Assembly: GCF_000314995.1 (NCBI RefSeq)
Contig: NZ_BAEO01000015.1
Coordinates: 62,001 to 126,000 of the forward strand
Direction: 5' to 3'
DNA length: 64,000 nt
Source: Paraglaciecola arctica BSs20135
Lineage (GTDB): Bacteria > Pseudomonadota > Gammaproteobacteria > Enterobacterales > Alteromonadaceae
Of this stretch, positions 1 through 10,800 are shown in pieces. Numbering within the stretch: the first letter of the stretch is position 1; each line of letters starts with the position of its first letter. A model generated the notes under the pieces. The model made no database searches. It was given only the letters and a program-made list of their open reading frames with translations, and was not told the origin of the DNA. A program made the position numbers and the translations under genes.

Positions 1-192
1 TAAATAAATGCAAAAGATGATTAACCACATAGCTCACCAATGGCACAGAGGAAAAGATAAAAATCCCCCCCTTCAATGGAGTGTCGGCTATAAATAGTTC
101 AGGGTACTTCGACTAGAACGAGAAGATAGATTGGCTCAACTGATTAGGAATGTTAGATTCGATGAGTATTTTTAATAAATTTAAGGTTTCCT

Positions 193-651
193 ATGTTTAT
201 CGCCATTAGCCTCCATATATTAGCCGCCACAATTTGGGTTGGAGGAATGTTTTTTGCCTATTCCTTTTTAAGACCAGCCGCTGCCGATATATTAGAGCCC
301 CCACAAAGATTAACCCTCTGGGTTAAAGTGTTCAAAAAGTTTTTTAACTGGGTCTGGCTCGCTATTATCCTATTGATTGTCAGTGGACATTTTATGATTG
401 CTCAATTAGGAGGACTAGCCAACGTGGGTAAACACATTCACATTATGATGCTCTTGGGTTACATCATGACGGCAATATTTATGCATGTTTATTTCGCCCC
501 TTTTAAACGCTTAAAAGCCGCCGTCGGCCTAGAAGACTGGTCAAAAGCAGCGAGCAACTTAAATGTTATTAGGAAAATGATATTGCTGAACTTAGCGCTT
601 GGCTTATTAACAGTGTTTGTGGCATCTGCGGGGCGCTACATAATGCTATAA
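193..651 (+). CDS. CopD-like integral membrane protein
   Basis: A 152-residue protein with about four hydrophobic segments (roughly residues 3-28, 53-72, 85-103 and 126-148). Conserved-looking histidines lie in or beside the membrane (H8 in the first helix, H66, and the HIHIMM stretch near residue 82). The opening SLHILAATIWVGGMFF is typical of the CopD family (PF05425-like), in which an early H and WxGG motif recur. Family members are linked to copper transport or haem/copper handling in the inner membrane; the actual substrate is unknown here. It stands alone, with no copper gene beside it. The ATG follows a weak AAGG-type site. Family assignment comes from motif recognition only. Confidence 0.7.
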   Translation: MFIAISLHILAATIWVGGMFFAYSFLRPAAADILEPPQRLTLWVKVFKKFFNWVWLAIILLIVSGHFMIAQLGGLANVGKHIHIMMLLGYIMTAIFMHVYFAPFKRLKAAVGLEDWSKAASNLNVIRKMILLNLALGLLTVFVASAGRYIML

Positions 652-763
652 GGGACGTTAGAGGCAACGTTATGAACTAAGACCATTGTGGCCTTAAATT
701 AAAATGGTTGTTTTTGTAGTCAGAAAATTACCCACCCCAAAAGTAATTCAATTTATTATTTAG

Positions 764-790
764 AGTGCCGTTGAGTATATTCACGGCACT
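764..790. terminator. Hairpin between convergent genes
   Basis: An 8-bp perfect stem (AGTGCCGT at 764-771 with ACGGCACT at 783-790) with an 11-nt loop lies between two convergent genes. It is followed on the plus strand by TTAATTA, so the U-tract is poor. It probably acts as a bidirectional terminator. Confidence 0.45.
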
Positions 791-819
791 TTAATTAGCA
801 GTTTATTATGATTCGTTTC

Positions 820-1299
820 TCATTTTTGTAAACCAAAGCCCCCAAGCACAAAGGCAAAAAACAAAATATGCAGCCATAGTTTAGGTCCAACTTGTGTATT
901 TAATGCAGCCAAAGAGCCTAGATCTGGAAATTGTTGTGTGGTCACTAGTTTTACAACCCATTCATTAGCAGGAGTGGCAATAAGTGTTGTAAACCAGCCT
1001 AAGATAATTGTTTGTGCAACACTAACGACAACCGAGTGATTGAAATTAAAAATGACAGTTGCAAGCAGAGCATAAAAGATTGAAACACTAATATGTACAA
1101 ACCAAGATAGAAAAAGTGCAGCTATTTCACTGTAACCTCCAAGATTAACGTAAGCAGCGGCATGTCTTGAGGTTAAAGTTGCCAAACCAAAAAGCGGTTG
1201 AACAAGAATAAAGGCAATGCTGGCAATAAGGCCAACGATACAGGCTGTGATAAAAGTATTTTTCATTAAATGTTTAACTTGATTAATTTCGATAACCAT
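820..1299 (-). CDS. Four-helix membrane protein of unknown function
   Basis: This 159-residue hydrophobic protein has predicted membrane spans near residues 15-38, 58-80, 84-106 and 140-157. A second in-frame ATG at 1266 would start the protein at MKNTFITACIVG, directly before the first helix, and is at least as likely as the upstream start; neither has a strong ribosome binding site. I do not recognise the family. No partner gene is adjacent: the neighbours are a convergent CopD-like gene and a divergent lipoprotein gene. Confidence 0.6.
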   Translation of the reverse strand: MVIEINQVKHLMKNTFITACIVGLIASIAFILVQPLFGLATLTSRHAAAYVNLGGYSEIAALFLSWFVHISVSIFYALLATVIFNFNHSVVVSVAQTIILGWFTTLIATPANEWVVKLVTTQQFPDLGSLAALNTQVGPKLWLHILFFAFVLGGFGLQK

Positions 1300-1488
1300 T
1301 AGATAGCTTTAAACCACTAATAATTTCAAAATAAATCCTAGTCAATAATCTGGGACGCCCTATTCGCACAATAAAAAAATCCAATACACCCTAGCTTATT
1401 ACAAATTAAAACCGTCACAAATACTTAATAGAATTGTTACAAACCGCCACTAACATCTTGTAGCTTTAACGCACACAAGAAATAAAAC

Positions 1489-3042
1489 ATGTATAAAACA
1501 AGAATGATTTCGTTAAGCGTACTCGCCTTACTAACGGCTTGCTCTGGCGATGATGGCACAAATGGCGTAGACGGCAACAACGGTTTAAACAGTCTAATCA
1601 ACCATGATACACTTACGTTTGGTGACAGTGATTGTTCTTTTGGCGGTATTAAAATCATATCAGGTTTAGATACTAACGAAGATGACTCTTTATCAGACAG
1701 CGAAGTTACTCACACAACCTATGATTGTGAGGCAAATACGGTGAAAGTAGCAGGTTCACGCTTACCCTATACTGTTTTACGTAGTGATATAGCAGATGGC
1801 GCCAAGCCTGGCTCTTACTTTGAAGTGCGTAACGGTGGTTACGGCTCAGACATGGTTAAACACCCAACTAATGCCAATCAATTTTATGCGTTAACTGACC
1901 GTGGGCCTAACGCAACTTATACCGGAGATCTAGGCACAGGTAAGGTATTCCCAGTTGCAGACTACACGCCTCGTATCGGCTTATTTGAAATACAAGACAA
2001 CGGCGATGTGATGGTAATTGAAGAAATTTTACTAAAACGCCCTGACGGTACCTTTATTACTGGTTTACCTAATAGCACAGCTTTAGGTGGCACAGGTGAA
2101 ACGCCTTATTCGGTATTAGGCGATGGCACAGTTGAAGTGCTTCGTGAAGACATGAGCCTCCCATACGATGCAACTAGCAACCCTATATTGCTTGACGACT
2201 ATGGGTTAGACGGCGAAGGCTTAGTAGCCCTTTCTGACGGTACCTTCTGGGTCAGTGATGAATATGGTCCACACATGGTTCACTTTGACATAGATGGAAC
2301 TGAAATTGGTCGTATTAACGCCTTTGCTGATGATACTCGGGTTACCTTTAATCTTCCCGCTGAATTTGCCAATCGTCGGGCTAATCGGGGCATGGAAGGC
2401 TTAGCAGTGACGCCGGATGAAAAAACCCTTGTTGGTATTATGCAATCTACTATGTACAACCCAAGTAGCGCTGTAAAGGCGTTAGATATAGTACGTATTG
2501 TCACTGTAGACACAGAAAGCGGTACTGTTTCCCAATACCTATATAAGCAAGAAATAGCACAGAACTCTCAGTCTGGTATTTTTGCACTAAGCGCCACTGA
2601 GTTTGTGGTTATTGAACGTGATGGCGCTTTCTTAGCGTCTAATGCTAATGCGATGAAACATTTGTATAAGATTGATATTAGCGCTGCCACCGATCTTGAG
2701 ACCATCGCAGATTCTGGCGAGTGGATCCAAGATGCAACCCTTGGTTTGACGAAAGACGGTCAAACATTAGAACAAGTGGTACTTAACGAAGGTTGGACTG
2801 GTTTAACTAACATAACACCAGTAACCAAGACCTTAGTGGCTGATTTAGTGGCGGAAGTACAATATCCCCATGACAAGCTTGAAGGTATGTGGCTGATTAA
2901 CGGATCAACCATTGGTGTCATAAACGACGATGATTTTTCAACTTGGGCTTCTGGTGGTGTGTTAGAACAGAAGTATCTAGATACGGGCCAAACCGTTATT
3001 GATGCGAATACCCTATACATCATTGAAGACCTAGATCTTTAA
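1489..3042 (+). CDS. Esterase-like/phytase-like lipoprotein
   Basis: A 517-residue lipoprotein. Residues 1-18 form a type II signal peptide ending in the lipobox LTAC, so it should be anchored in the outer or inner membrane leaflet. A short glycine-rich collagen-like run (GDDGTNGVDGNNG) follows, as in many Alteromonadales lipoproteins, then an acidic EF-hand-like stretch DTNEDDSLSDSEV near residue 62. From about residue 95 to the end it matches the esterase-like activity of phytase family (PF13449 type): the DRGPN motif near residue 139, GLDGEGL and SDEYGPHMVHFD near residues 245-264, and NRGMEGLAVTPD near 300. Members of this fold probably hydrolyse phosphate esters or lactones; the substrate cannot be read from sequence. 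It appears monocistronic, with a strong terminator 26 bases downstream. Confidence 0.8.
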   Translation: MYKTRMISLSVLALLTACSGDDGTNGVDGNNGLNSLINHDTLTFGDSDCSFGGIKIISGLDTNEDDSLSDSEVTHTTYDCEANTVKVAGSRLPYTVLRSDIADGAKPGSYFEVRNGGYGSDMVKHPTNANQFYALTDRGPNATYTGDLGTGKVFPVADYTPRIGLFEIQDNGDVMVIEEILLKRPDGTFITGLPNSTALGGTGETPYSVLGDGTVEVLREDMSLPYDATSNPILLDDYGLDGEGLVALSDGTFWVSDEYGPHMVHFDIDGTEIGRINAFADDTRVTFNLPAEFANRRANRGMEGLAVTPDEKTLVGIMQSTMYNPSSAVKALDIVRIVTVDTESGTVSQYLYKQEIAQNSQSGIFALSATEFVVIERDGAFLASNANAMKHLYKIDISAATDLETIADSGEWIQDATLGLTKDGQTLEQVVLNEGWTGLTNITPVTKTLVADLVAEVQYPHDKLEGMWLINGSTIGVINDDDFSTWASGGVLEQKYLDTGQTVIDANTLYIIEDLDL

Positions 3043-3067
3043 TACAAAGCTCTACAACAAACTACCG

Positions 3068-3103
3068 CGATACATATCTGGTTCCCCAGTTATGTATCGT
3101 TTT
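3068..3103 (+). terminator. Rho-independent terminator of the phytase-like gene
   Basis: A 9-bp outer stem (CGATACATA with TATGTATCG) is continued after a single T-T mismatch by CTGG/CCAG, with a TTCC loop. It is followed directly by TTTT on the plus strand and sits 26 bases after the stop codon. Confidence 0.8.
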
Positions 3104-3532
3104 AATGTTGACTAGGACAAAACATTTAGAGATTTTCCAGAATTTAAAAATTTAGAAAACTGCAACCACTTCACCTAATGAATAAGTATTCCAGAATATA
3201 GAGACATTTCTCAAACACACTGCCGCTGCGATGGCCAATGAGAGCATCCTTGCCACTCATCTTTCACAACTGAGTTAACACACTGAAAATAAACAGGATA
3301 ATTAAAAATGTTTTCTTTATAAATGCCAAAATGCTGTGGCTATTAACCCTATAGTGTTTTACATTGGTAACACTTCTAACAAAGTGATTTAACGATTTAG
3401 AGATAAACATCCAATATTCAGATAGTTTTCTGCGAGTGAAATTTTCCACTCGAATTTAATGTAATCATTTACTTTGTCCCGGCAAAAACTAGGGCTTTTT
3501 AAGAATATTTACTAGGACGGGATCATAAATAC
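3104..3532. other. Intergenic stretch, no gene supported
   Basis: I see no convincing gene or RNA here. A 61-codon minus-strand reading frame (3264-3449) is AT-rich, has no ribosome binding site and looks like chance. The only functional signal is AGGACGGG at about 3513-3520, a plausible ribosome binding site for the next gene, although its spacing is long. Confidence 0.5.
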
Positions 3533-4324
3533 ATGAAACAAAAATTGATTACATTTAGCCATTTTTTGAGAATAACTGTAACTATTTGCGCCTTAATTTT
3601 GGCCTTCCCACTACTCGCACAGAACTCATGGAGTGTAGGTGATAGAATTTTCGGGCAAGCCGGCGATGGCAACTGGTACTCTGGCTACATAACACAAATC
3701 CATTCAAAAGGTTATAAGGTTAAGTACGATGTTAATGGAAAAACTATTGTAAATGCCAAAAAAATTGCCCCCTACACTTGGAAAGTAGGATCAAGTATTC
3801 GGTGCAAGATACAAGGTGGCGGTAATGACTATTATAGAGGTAAACTTATAAGTGCTAATCAATATAACCAGTTTGATGTTCACTTCGACCGTGGAAATAT
3901 CGAACCTACTTGGTCATCTTCTTGCATTTACGACGGAACGCCATTTATACCTGCACCCAAAACGAATCGAGTGGACCAATATAGTCCACCACCACCAGGG
4001 AGCTCTAGTCGTAAATTTGGCCCCGGAGAAGCCGTGCTTGCATATCATACGGGGTATTGGTATCCGGCTAAAATTATGGCGGTTCAGATCCAAGACTACG
4101 CTATTAAATTCAGCGGAGGTCTAGAAATGAATTATGTCGAATCACACCTAAGTCCTGTCGTTTGGAGACAAGGAAGCCCAGTGGAATGTACTGGAAAGGG
4201 AAAATCAGCCAAGAGCCAGTACTATAAAGCTACAGTTGAGGCCATCAACAATAGCGAAATATGGGTGATATTTTCAAATAATGTGCGTCAGACCTTGATT
4301 CACGGTAAGTGCCGATCAAAATAG
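3533..4324 (+). CDS. Secreted protein with repeated Tudor/SH3-like modules
   Basis: A 263-residue protein with a signal peptide (about residues 1-29, ending FPLLAQ). The mature part contains four diverged copies of one beta-barrel-like module, each starting with a W/F-x-x-G motif and a later aromatic pair. They begin near residue 32 (WSVGDRIF with NWYSG), 85 (WKVGSSIR with DYYRG), 161 (FGPGEAVL with YWYPA) and 213 (WRQGSPVE with QYYKA). This resembles Tudor/agenet/SH3-like small barrels. Modules 2 and 4 contain cysteines (C91, C112, C219, C260) that could form disulfides in the periplasm. A low-complexity linker SPPPPGSSS separates modules 2 and 3. The ligand is unknown and the gene is an orphan. 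Confidence 0.65.
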   Translation: MKQKLITFSHFLRITVTICALILAFPLLAQNSWSVGDRIFGQAGDGNWYSGYITQIHSKGYKVKYDVNGKTIVNAKKIAPYTWKVGSSIRCKIQGGGNDYYRGKLISANQYNQFDVHFDRGNIEPTWSSSCIYDGTPFIPAPKTNRVDQYSPPPPGSSSRKFGPGEAVLAYHTGYWYPAKIMAVQIQDYAIKFSGGLEMNYVESHLSPVVWRQGSPVECTGKGKSAKSQYYKATVEAINNSEIWVIFSNNVRQTLIHGKCRSK

Positions 4325-4594
4325 TGACGCTTGCATTTACCCATTAAGTTTTCTAATGGTGAGTAACACTGAACACAGAGTTTACATAAGCTGAAAATGG
4401 TAGTTGGCGACAATGTGAATCGAAGTGACACGCAGCAAACAGTTGCGTGTCCATTTAACGGTTTGTTAGACATTAACTAACCTTCGTCATTACAAACCAA
4501 TAAAACAACAATTAAATCAATAGTTCCAAAATTCAAATAGAGCCATAATTTATCCCCCTTATTTGTGAGGATACCCCAGCCATTGAACCTAGTT

Positions 4595-5281
4595 TTACAA
4601 TAAGCCCAACAATCTATCCTTAAAGGATTTCCCTACCTTTATTTGCCTATCCCCTGTTAGACGAATATGTTGATTATCTCTTGCAACTACCTGCTGTTTA
4701 TTCACAACAAACGACTTATGAACTTGCACAAATTGTGTCTGCGGTAGTTGTTGTAAACACTGCTTTAGAGTACTGCTAACCAAAATAGCTTGCTCACCTT
4801 GCCACACCCTAACGTAGTTGCCATAGGCTTCGAGCAAGCTAATCTCGTCTACAACAAACTTGCGTTTTTCACGGCCAACTTTAAGAACGATATAATTTGG
4901 GTGGTTTGCATTACTGGGAGGCGGTGGTTCTAAACGTCGTCGTACTTTGTCTAATGCTTGCGCCAGCCGTGAGGCACTCACTGGTTTTAACAAGTAATCA
5001 GCCACATCCAGTTCAAATCCTTCAATGGCATACTCTTGATAGGCGCTGATGATGATCACTTGTGGGGTTTTGTTGAGCACTTTAAGAAGTTCAATACCGC
5101 TCAAGGCTGGCATATTAATATCCAGCACTAATAAATCAACAGAATCATTGGCTAAGTAGCTCAAGGCTTGAGTAGCATTGTAGCAGTTGCCAACAATTTT
5201 AAAGTCTGTCTGGGCTTGCAGATGGTGTTTTATAACTTCATGAGCTAGAGGTTCGTCGTCGACAATTAAGGTAGTGAACAA
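4595..5281 (-). CDS. LytTR-family response regulator
   Basis: A 228-residue response regulator. The receiver domain (residues 1-115) has the acidic pair D8-D9, phospho-acceptor D54, S79 in the switch position and K99. The LytTR DNA-binding domain covers about residues 128-228, with the recognisable stretches LLEAYGNYVRVW and FVQVHKSFVVN. It is the output partner of the histidine kinase immediately upstream; the two genes overlap by 16 bases, so they are translationally coupled. Because the pair diverges from an ABC transporter operon across a 222-base gap, that transporter is the likely target. This is inference; no binding repeat was identified. Confidence 0.92.
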   Translation of the reverse strand: MFTTLIVDDEPLAHEVIKHHLQAQTDFKIVGNCYNATQALSYLANDSVDLLVLDINMPALSGIELLKVLNKTPQVIIISAYQEYAIEGFELDVADYLLKPVSASRLAQALDKVRRRLEPPPPSNANHPNYIVLKVGREKRKFVVDEISLLEAYGNYVRVWQGEQAILVSSTLKQCLQQLPQTQFVQVHKSFVVNKQQVVARDNQHIRLTGDRQIKVGKSFKDRLLGLL

Positions 5282-6777
5282 GGCTCTAACTCCAAACGTA
5301 ACTCACTATGCCACTCTTCGTTTTGCACCTTGCCAATTAAACTGTGTTTACCAGCATACAATAAAGCTAGGCGGCGTTTAAGATTTTCTAAACCAATACC
5401 AGGTTTACCTTTGGTGTTTTTTTCTGGCAAGCTGTTTTTGCAACCCATAATCAAATGCCCGTTGCTAACTTTAATATCGATGCTGACACTACAGCTGAAC
5501 TGGCTGGGTTCAACACCATGTTTAAATATATTTTCGATAATAATAATGAGTAACAACGGGGCTATTTGCCAGCTCTGCGCCTGCTCTGGATAGTGCACAG
5601 TGAGCTGAGTTTTATCACCACTGCGAATAGCCTGCAAAGCTAAGAAGTCTTGAATATACTGAATTTCTTGATCGAGGTTAACACGATTATTTTGCCCCTC
5701 GTATACGGTATACCGAAGTAAATTAGCCAGTTGCATCACTAGTGTAGGTGCATCTTTAGAGCCAGTTAGAGTGAGCGCATACAGATTATTTAAAGTATTA
5801 AATAAAAAGTGCGGATTGACTTGTTGTTGTAATAACTGCAGTTCTGTTTGGCTTTGGCGCTGGGCAATTTCTGCTAACGCTTTATCTTGTTGTTGACGTT
5901 CAAATGCCAAAATTATGGGGGCACTCACTGCCAATATAAAAAAACAAAAACGAAAATTAACCGGTGAAAATATATTGTAATCTTCAGAGGGTAAAAAAGT
6001 CCATTCGGGAATGTTCATAGGTAAAACCAATACCAATGAAGCTAAAAAGGGCGTCAATACAATAATACAAATAAAGCAGGCGGCTACATAAGCAAATACC
6101 CCACTGCGAGCCAAAATACGGCGGATCAACACATAACGATTGATCCAATACAGCAGTAAAACTAACAACCCCATCACCAAAAATTGCCATAGATAATCAA
6201 CAAAAGACCCAAAATTGACTATTAGTGTATCGCTGCTAATTACGGCTTTAATGGGTTGATTACGCACCGGGTCGTCGGTAGAAGCAAAAATACCTGCCCA
6301 CAATATAGCCCAGGCAATTAACAACATCAGCAGCACTGAATTTAATGAAAACAACCGGGACATAAACATCATTGCCTTTGTATTGTCCCGCTTAGCCAGT
6401 AGATGGCTCACACCAAAACCTAGGCTAGCCAACAGTATAAGCAACCAGCCTTGTACCGACAAAAGACTCCAATTTGCATACCATGACTCAAAATCGGCTA
6501 AAGCAATACTCAGCAAAGGATAGAAGACAAAGCCACTGCTCCAAATAAGCAACGACCGCCAAGCTCTAGATTTAAATGCAAAATAGTGGGCCAATAATAA
6601 CGGCAGACTCTCCAACATGAGTTGCCCCGAGATCCACATAAACTGTGCGACACTTTGGCTTGAAGAGGAAAAGTGTTGGATCGACGCTTCCAATAACAAC
6701 GCAGCGATCACCGCCAACTGATTCTCAGCAATGGCCCTTAGTTTATTTTTAAGCCCTGTGGATAGGCGCTTTTGCAT
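5266..6777 (-). CDS. LytS-type sensor histidine kinase
   Basis: A 503-residue membrane histidine kinase. The N-terminal 290 residues are strongly hydrophobic, with about eight spans and no recognisable periplasmic sensor domain. They are followed by a short coiled segment rich in Q, and then the His_kinase (PF06580-like) domain with the H-box QQVNPHFLFNTLNNLYAL (phospho-accepting H about residue 323) and the N-box LLLIIIIENIFKHG. The ATP lid GIGLENLKRRL completes the HATPase_c domain near residue 470. The architecture fits kinases that pair with LytTR regulators, and the partner overlaps its 3' end. The sensor is probably intramembrane, perhaps responding to the adjacent transporter. The ATG has no strong ribosome binding site. 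Confidence 0.9.
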   Translation of the reverse strand: MQKRLSTGLKNKLRAIAENQLAVIAALLLEASIQHFSSSSQSVAQFMWISGQLMLESLPLLLAHYFAFKSRAWRSLLIWSSGFVFYPLLSIALADFESWYANWSLLSVQGWLLILLASLGFGVSHLLAKRDNTKAMMFMSRLFSLNSVLLMLLIAWAILWAGIFASTDDPVRNQPIKAVISSDTLIVNFGSFVDYLWQFLVMGLLVLLLYWINRYVLIRRILARSGVFAYVAACFICIIVLTPFLASLVLVLPMNIPEWTFLPSEDYNIFSPVNFRFCFFILAVSAPIILAFERQQQDKALAEIAQRQSQTELQLLQQQVNPHFLFNTLNNLYALTLTGSKDAPTLVMQLANLLRYTVYEGQNNRVNLDQEIQYIQDFLALQAIRSGDKTQLTVHYPEQAQSWQIAPLLLIIIIENIFKHGVEPSQFSCSVSIDIKVSNGHLIMGCKNSLPEKNTKGKPGIGLENLKRRLALLYAGKHSLIGKVQNEEWHSELRLELEPCSLP

Positions 6778-6999
6778 AATAATGTCCTGATTAATCTTTT
6801 GTCATAGCCTGACCTAAGCAGCGTAGCAAGTCAGCTAATCCATGACCAAAGCTTTACTTTTACTGACAAACGACAAAAATACCCGCCATTAATGACGATC
6901 TTTACTTTCATCATCATAAGCAAGCACTTCATCATTCTAAGCTTGTTGCCTTAGTGCCTTGTTATTAGTCTAGCTGCACGTTTTTATAGGAAACAAAGC

Positions 7000-7869
7000 A
7001 TGCTGTCTATTTCTCATTTATCCCTGACTTACGCCGATGGTACCCAAGCTCTGCGTGAAATTAACCTGCAATTACCCCAAGGCATGGTGGGTTTATTAGG
7101 TCCCAATGGTGCGGGGAAATCTAGTTTAATGCGAACATTAGCCTGCCTGCAAACACCTAATAACGGCGACATTCACTTTAACAATATTGATGTGCTCAGC
7201 AACCCCATGGCGTTACGTCAGCAATTGGGTTATTTGCCACAATACTTTGGTGTTTACCCTCATATGAGTTGTTATGCCTTGTTGCAGCATATGGCCATTT
7301 TAAAAGGCATTAACGAAAAGGCCCAACAAAAATCACAAATTGAAGCTTTGCTTGAACTCACCAACCTCAGCGCTTTTGCCAATAAGAGTGTGGCCACATT
7401 TTCTGGTGGTATGCGCCAGCGTTTTGGCATTGCCCAAGCACTGCTAGGAGATCCAAACCTGCTGATTATGGACGAACCCACAGCTGGGCTTGATCCCGCA
7501 GAGCGGGAACGATTGCACGCCTTATTGGTAAATATCAGCAAAGACAAATTGATTTTATTATCAACCCACATTGTTGAAGATATCGAAAACCTCTGCCCTT
7601 TTGTTGCGCTCATCAATGATGGGGAAATTGTCGAAAGTGGCACAGTGCAAAGTCTGCTCACTCCCCTGCAAGCTAATGTTTGGCAGAGTTCAATTCGTCC
7701 AACTGATACCCAGCACATTTTGACTGAAAGCTATCGTTTTGGTTTACCCGTATATCGTATTTTGGCTCAGCAACAACCTTGTGCAGAAGCGGTGCCAGTA
7801 GAAGCAACGCTGCAAGACCGCTACTTTTATGAATTATCACAACAAGGTATTGCTGATGTTACTCATTAA
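7000..7869 (+). CDS. ABC transporter ATP-binding protein
   Basis: A 289-residue ABC ATPase. Walker A is GPNGAGKSS (residues 34-42), the Q-loop lies in LPQYFG, the signature is FSGGMRQR near residue 133, Walker B is LLIMDEP near 154, and the H-loop is STH near 188. A 65-residue C-terminal extension follows the nucleotide-binding domain. The ATG is preceded by AGGAAA at good spacing. It overlaps the next gene by 14 bases, so ATPase and permease are coupled. The family (CcmA-like drug/lantibiotic-type exporters) powers ABC-2 permeases. The substrate is unknown; the peptidase fusion in its partner hints at a peptide. Confidence 0.93.
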   Translation: MLSISHLSLTYADGTQALREINLQLPQGMVGLLGPNGAGKSSLMRTLACLQTPNNGDIHFNNIDVLSNPMALRQQLGYLPQYFGVYPHMSCYALLQHMAILKGINEKAQQKSQIEALLELTNLSAFANKSVATFSGGMRQRFGIAQALLGDPNLLIMDEPTAGLDPAERERLHALLVNISKDKLILLSTHIVEDIENLCPFVALINDGEIVESGTVQSLLTPLQANVWQSSIRPTDTQHILTESYRFGLPVYRILAQQQPCAEAVPVEATLQDRYFYELSQQGIADVTH

Positions 7870-10800
7870 TGAATGGCGTTACTTAATGCGCCAACCACTA
7901 TTGTGGTTAGCCAGTATTATTTTACCTTGTATCGCCTATTTATTTGCCGTGGGAATTGGCAGCATCGACACCTTGGCAGATAAACATTTACAGGCATTGC
8001 ATATGACCTTGATGATGATGTGCCTGCCGCTGCTCAGCGGAGCATTGGCGCCACTGGTATTTTTGCGTGATCAAACCAACGATATGGCCGAGCTAATATT
8101 AGTGACCCCGCAAAGTACCTTTTACCGTATATTTAACCGTCTACTAATTTTGTTTTTAGTGTGTGCAGGACTGGTTCTACTCAGTTTTTTCATTATCTGG
8201 TTACTACTAAGCCAAACCTATGGTTTTCAGTTGTCTTTACTGACATTAGCCCTGTGGGATTTTGCCCTAATGGCTTTACCTACCTGTGCCTTTTTTAGCG
8301 CCTTAGCTTGTTGCCTAGCGCAACGTTTTACGTCTTCAGTGGTGATATACGCGACTTTTTGTAGTGTTTGGCTTGTTTATATCATGCTTGCCAGTATGAC
8401 CGGCTCACCTATGTTAGCCGGTAGCACCATAACTAGCCCTTGGTTATTTGAGAGCATGCGCCTGCTTGATCCCTTTGGCAATACAGCGCTGTTAGCCGTA
8501 TATCAAAACTCAGAAGCAAGCCTTTATGGCGACTGGATTTTTTATCTAAACCGCCTAGCTTATTGCTTACTGGCTGCAGGGCTATTTTATACTAGCCTGA
8601 AGCTTAAGCCTTATACCGCAAAACATGTTCCAGCTCTGGCTGACTCAGATCTAAATTCACAATCCAGCAAGGCTTATCAGTTTGTTGGCGCCACACCTAG
8701 CGCTAGCAATCAGCTAGTTCATTTAACAAAGTTAGCCGTAACAAGCTTACTTAAACAGCGTTTGAGCCAATTGATACTAGTAGGCTGGAGCCTACTGATG
8801 TTGAGTGAGTTATTATCTGGCATAAACTACTCTGAGCCGTTGTCAGTTTTAAAACCCACTAGCCTTGATGCTCTCAATCGGATTTCTGATGATGTATTGC
8901 CACTATTGGGCAGTTTTTTAGTGCTATTTTGGTCGTGGCAGCTTTGTTGGCGTAATCGGCAAACAGCTATGGCCGAATTAATTGCTGCCGCGCCAGTACG
9001 CTCTAGCGTTATTCTATGCAGCCAAGTCATTGCCTTGGGTACAATGATATTACTATTAATCCTGCTTACCTCTTTAGCGGGTTTTGTTGCCGAAACCTTA
9101 GCTAACAGTGAAATACAACTGCTGCAGTATCTGTCGCAACTTGGCAAAGCGGCGTTGTCCTTGTTATTACTCGGCGCTATTTTCACTGCTTTTCACAACA
9201 TTTTCCGTTCGCCTTTAGTGGCAGTTGCCTGTTGTGTGGCCATTTTAGTGATGAAGTTTACTCCAATAAGCGGTTCACTTGGGCTCACACACACTTTATG
9301 GAATATCGCGGCTTCGCCTCTGCAACCTGCAGATGCTTTTTGGGGATCAGAACAAAGCCTATCGGTATATTGGCCATTTATGACATTTTGGCTGGTGTGT
9401 ACTAGCACTTTGATTTACATGGCAATCCAGTGGTCCCATCGCACTGCTAGCTTTATGAATCATCGTCGCTGGAAATTGAATATCAGTTCAAGCTTATTAT
9501 TAATTATCACCCTTGGGACAGGTTGGAATTTACATTCAAACATTATTGCTGAAAGACCCTTAATGAGCTCAGATATGCGAGAACAGTGGCGCTATGATTA
9601 CGAACAACAATATTCCAGTTGGGCAGCAGTAGCGCAACCGGTAATCAGCCATATTGATGCAAAAGTGGATATATTTCCACTTCTGGGCAATGCTGAATTT
9701 ACTCTCATTTACACTTTAGAAAACCATACTGAACAAGCCATAGATAGTTTGCTTATTGGGCATCACTCAGCAACTCCCCTTGATGAACTAAGTTTATCGG
9801 TTACTCATACTCGCGACTATGATCAACAGTTAGGCCAATACAAAGTGACATTGATGGATGCCATCAAACCTGGTGACAATTTACAATTATCGACTCGGTT
9901 CACCTTCAAACAACCACAACATTGGCCAGCAGTGATGCATCAGTTGGTGAAACCTTCTTTTAGTTATTTACGTGGCATACCGATGTTACCCACAATAGGC
10001 TTTCAGCCACAGTATCGTTTGCGCAACGAACAACTTCGCCAAGAATATGGCTTAGCTCCGCTCAATCTAGCGAAACCCTCAACCTTGTTTGCTAAGCCTC
10101 AAACATCACAAGCAAAATACGATTGGGCAAGCATTCACTCTGTGGTTTCCACTAATGCACAACAAGTGCCCTTAGCCCAAGGCGAGCTTGTTAAACAATG
10201 GCAGCAAAACGGGCGCAACTATGCAGAGTATCAAAGCAAAGGACCGATCCGAAATGCCTCGGTGTGGTTCTCAGTGCCGAATAATTCAATTAAAGGTCAG
10301 TCGGGTTCGACCTTGTTAGAAGTGTTTAGCCCTGAAAACTCACAGGCCGCAGAACTCAATATGCAAGCCATGGAAGATACACTCAACTGGATGGCAACCC
10401 ATATTGCACCTTATCGTGGCAGCAGGTTGAGTTTAATCGCTATGCCTGATATTGGTCCTACAGGTTATGCCCTACCACAAATGATCATGATCAATCAAAA
10501 CGTTGGCTTTCGAGCAGAGCCTGCACCTGATGCTGGTTTTGATCAGCGTTATCGCCGCGCCGTACATGAAACAGCCCATCAATGGTTTGGCCATGATCTC
10601 GGTAATGGCGTATTAGAAGACAGCGCATTTTTAATTGAATCCTTGGCTAAATATGTTGAATTAGTGATGATTGAACAACGTTACGGTATCGATGCCATGC
10701 ACGCCTTGGTTGAATACGAACGCCAACGTTACAAGGTTGCTGTTATGCGCAGCCCTGAGAAAACCCAAAGCCTAGTTGATGCCACTGAAAACTATGATTT

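Noticed and set aside
8-177. A short reading frame at the left edge (MQKMINHIAHQW..., then a stop, then RLEREDRLAQLIRNVRF)
   Set aside because: It is interrupted by TAG, has no recognisable homology and could be either chance or the tail of a decayed gene; not enough to call.
3264-3449. A 61-codon hydrophobic minus-strand frame
   Set aside because: No ribosome binding site, AT-driven composition, no homology.
4427-4469. An attC-like end (TTTAACGGTTTGTTAGAC) with hairpin GACACGCA/TGCGTGTC after the Tudor-like gene, and a similar TTTAACAGCTTGTTATAG at 20210-20227
   Set aside because: Only the right half resembles an integron attC; no matching left half, no integrase and no array.
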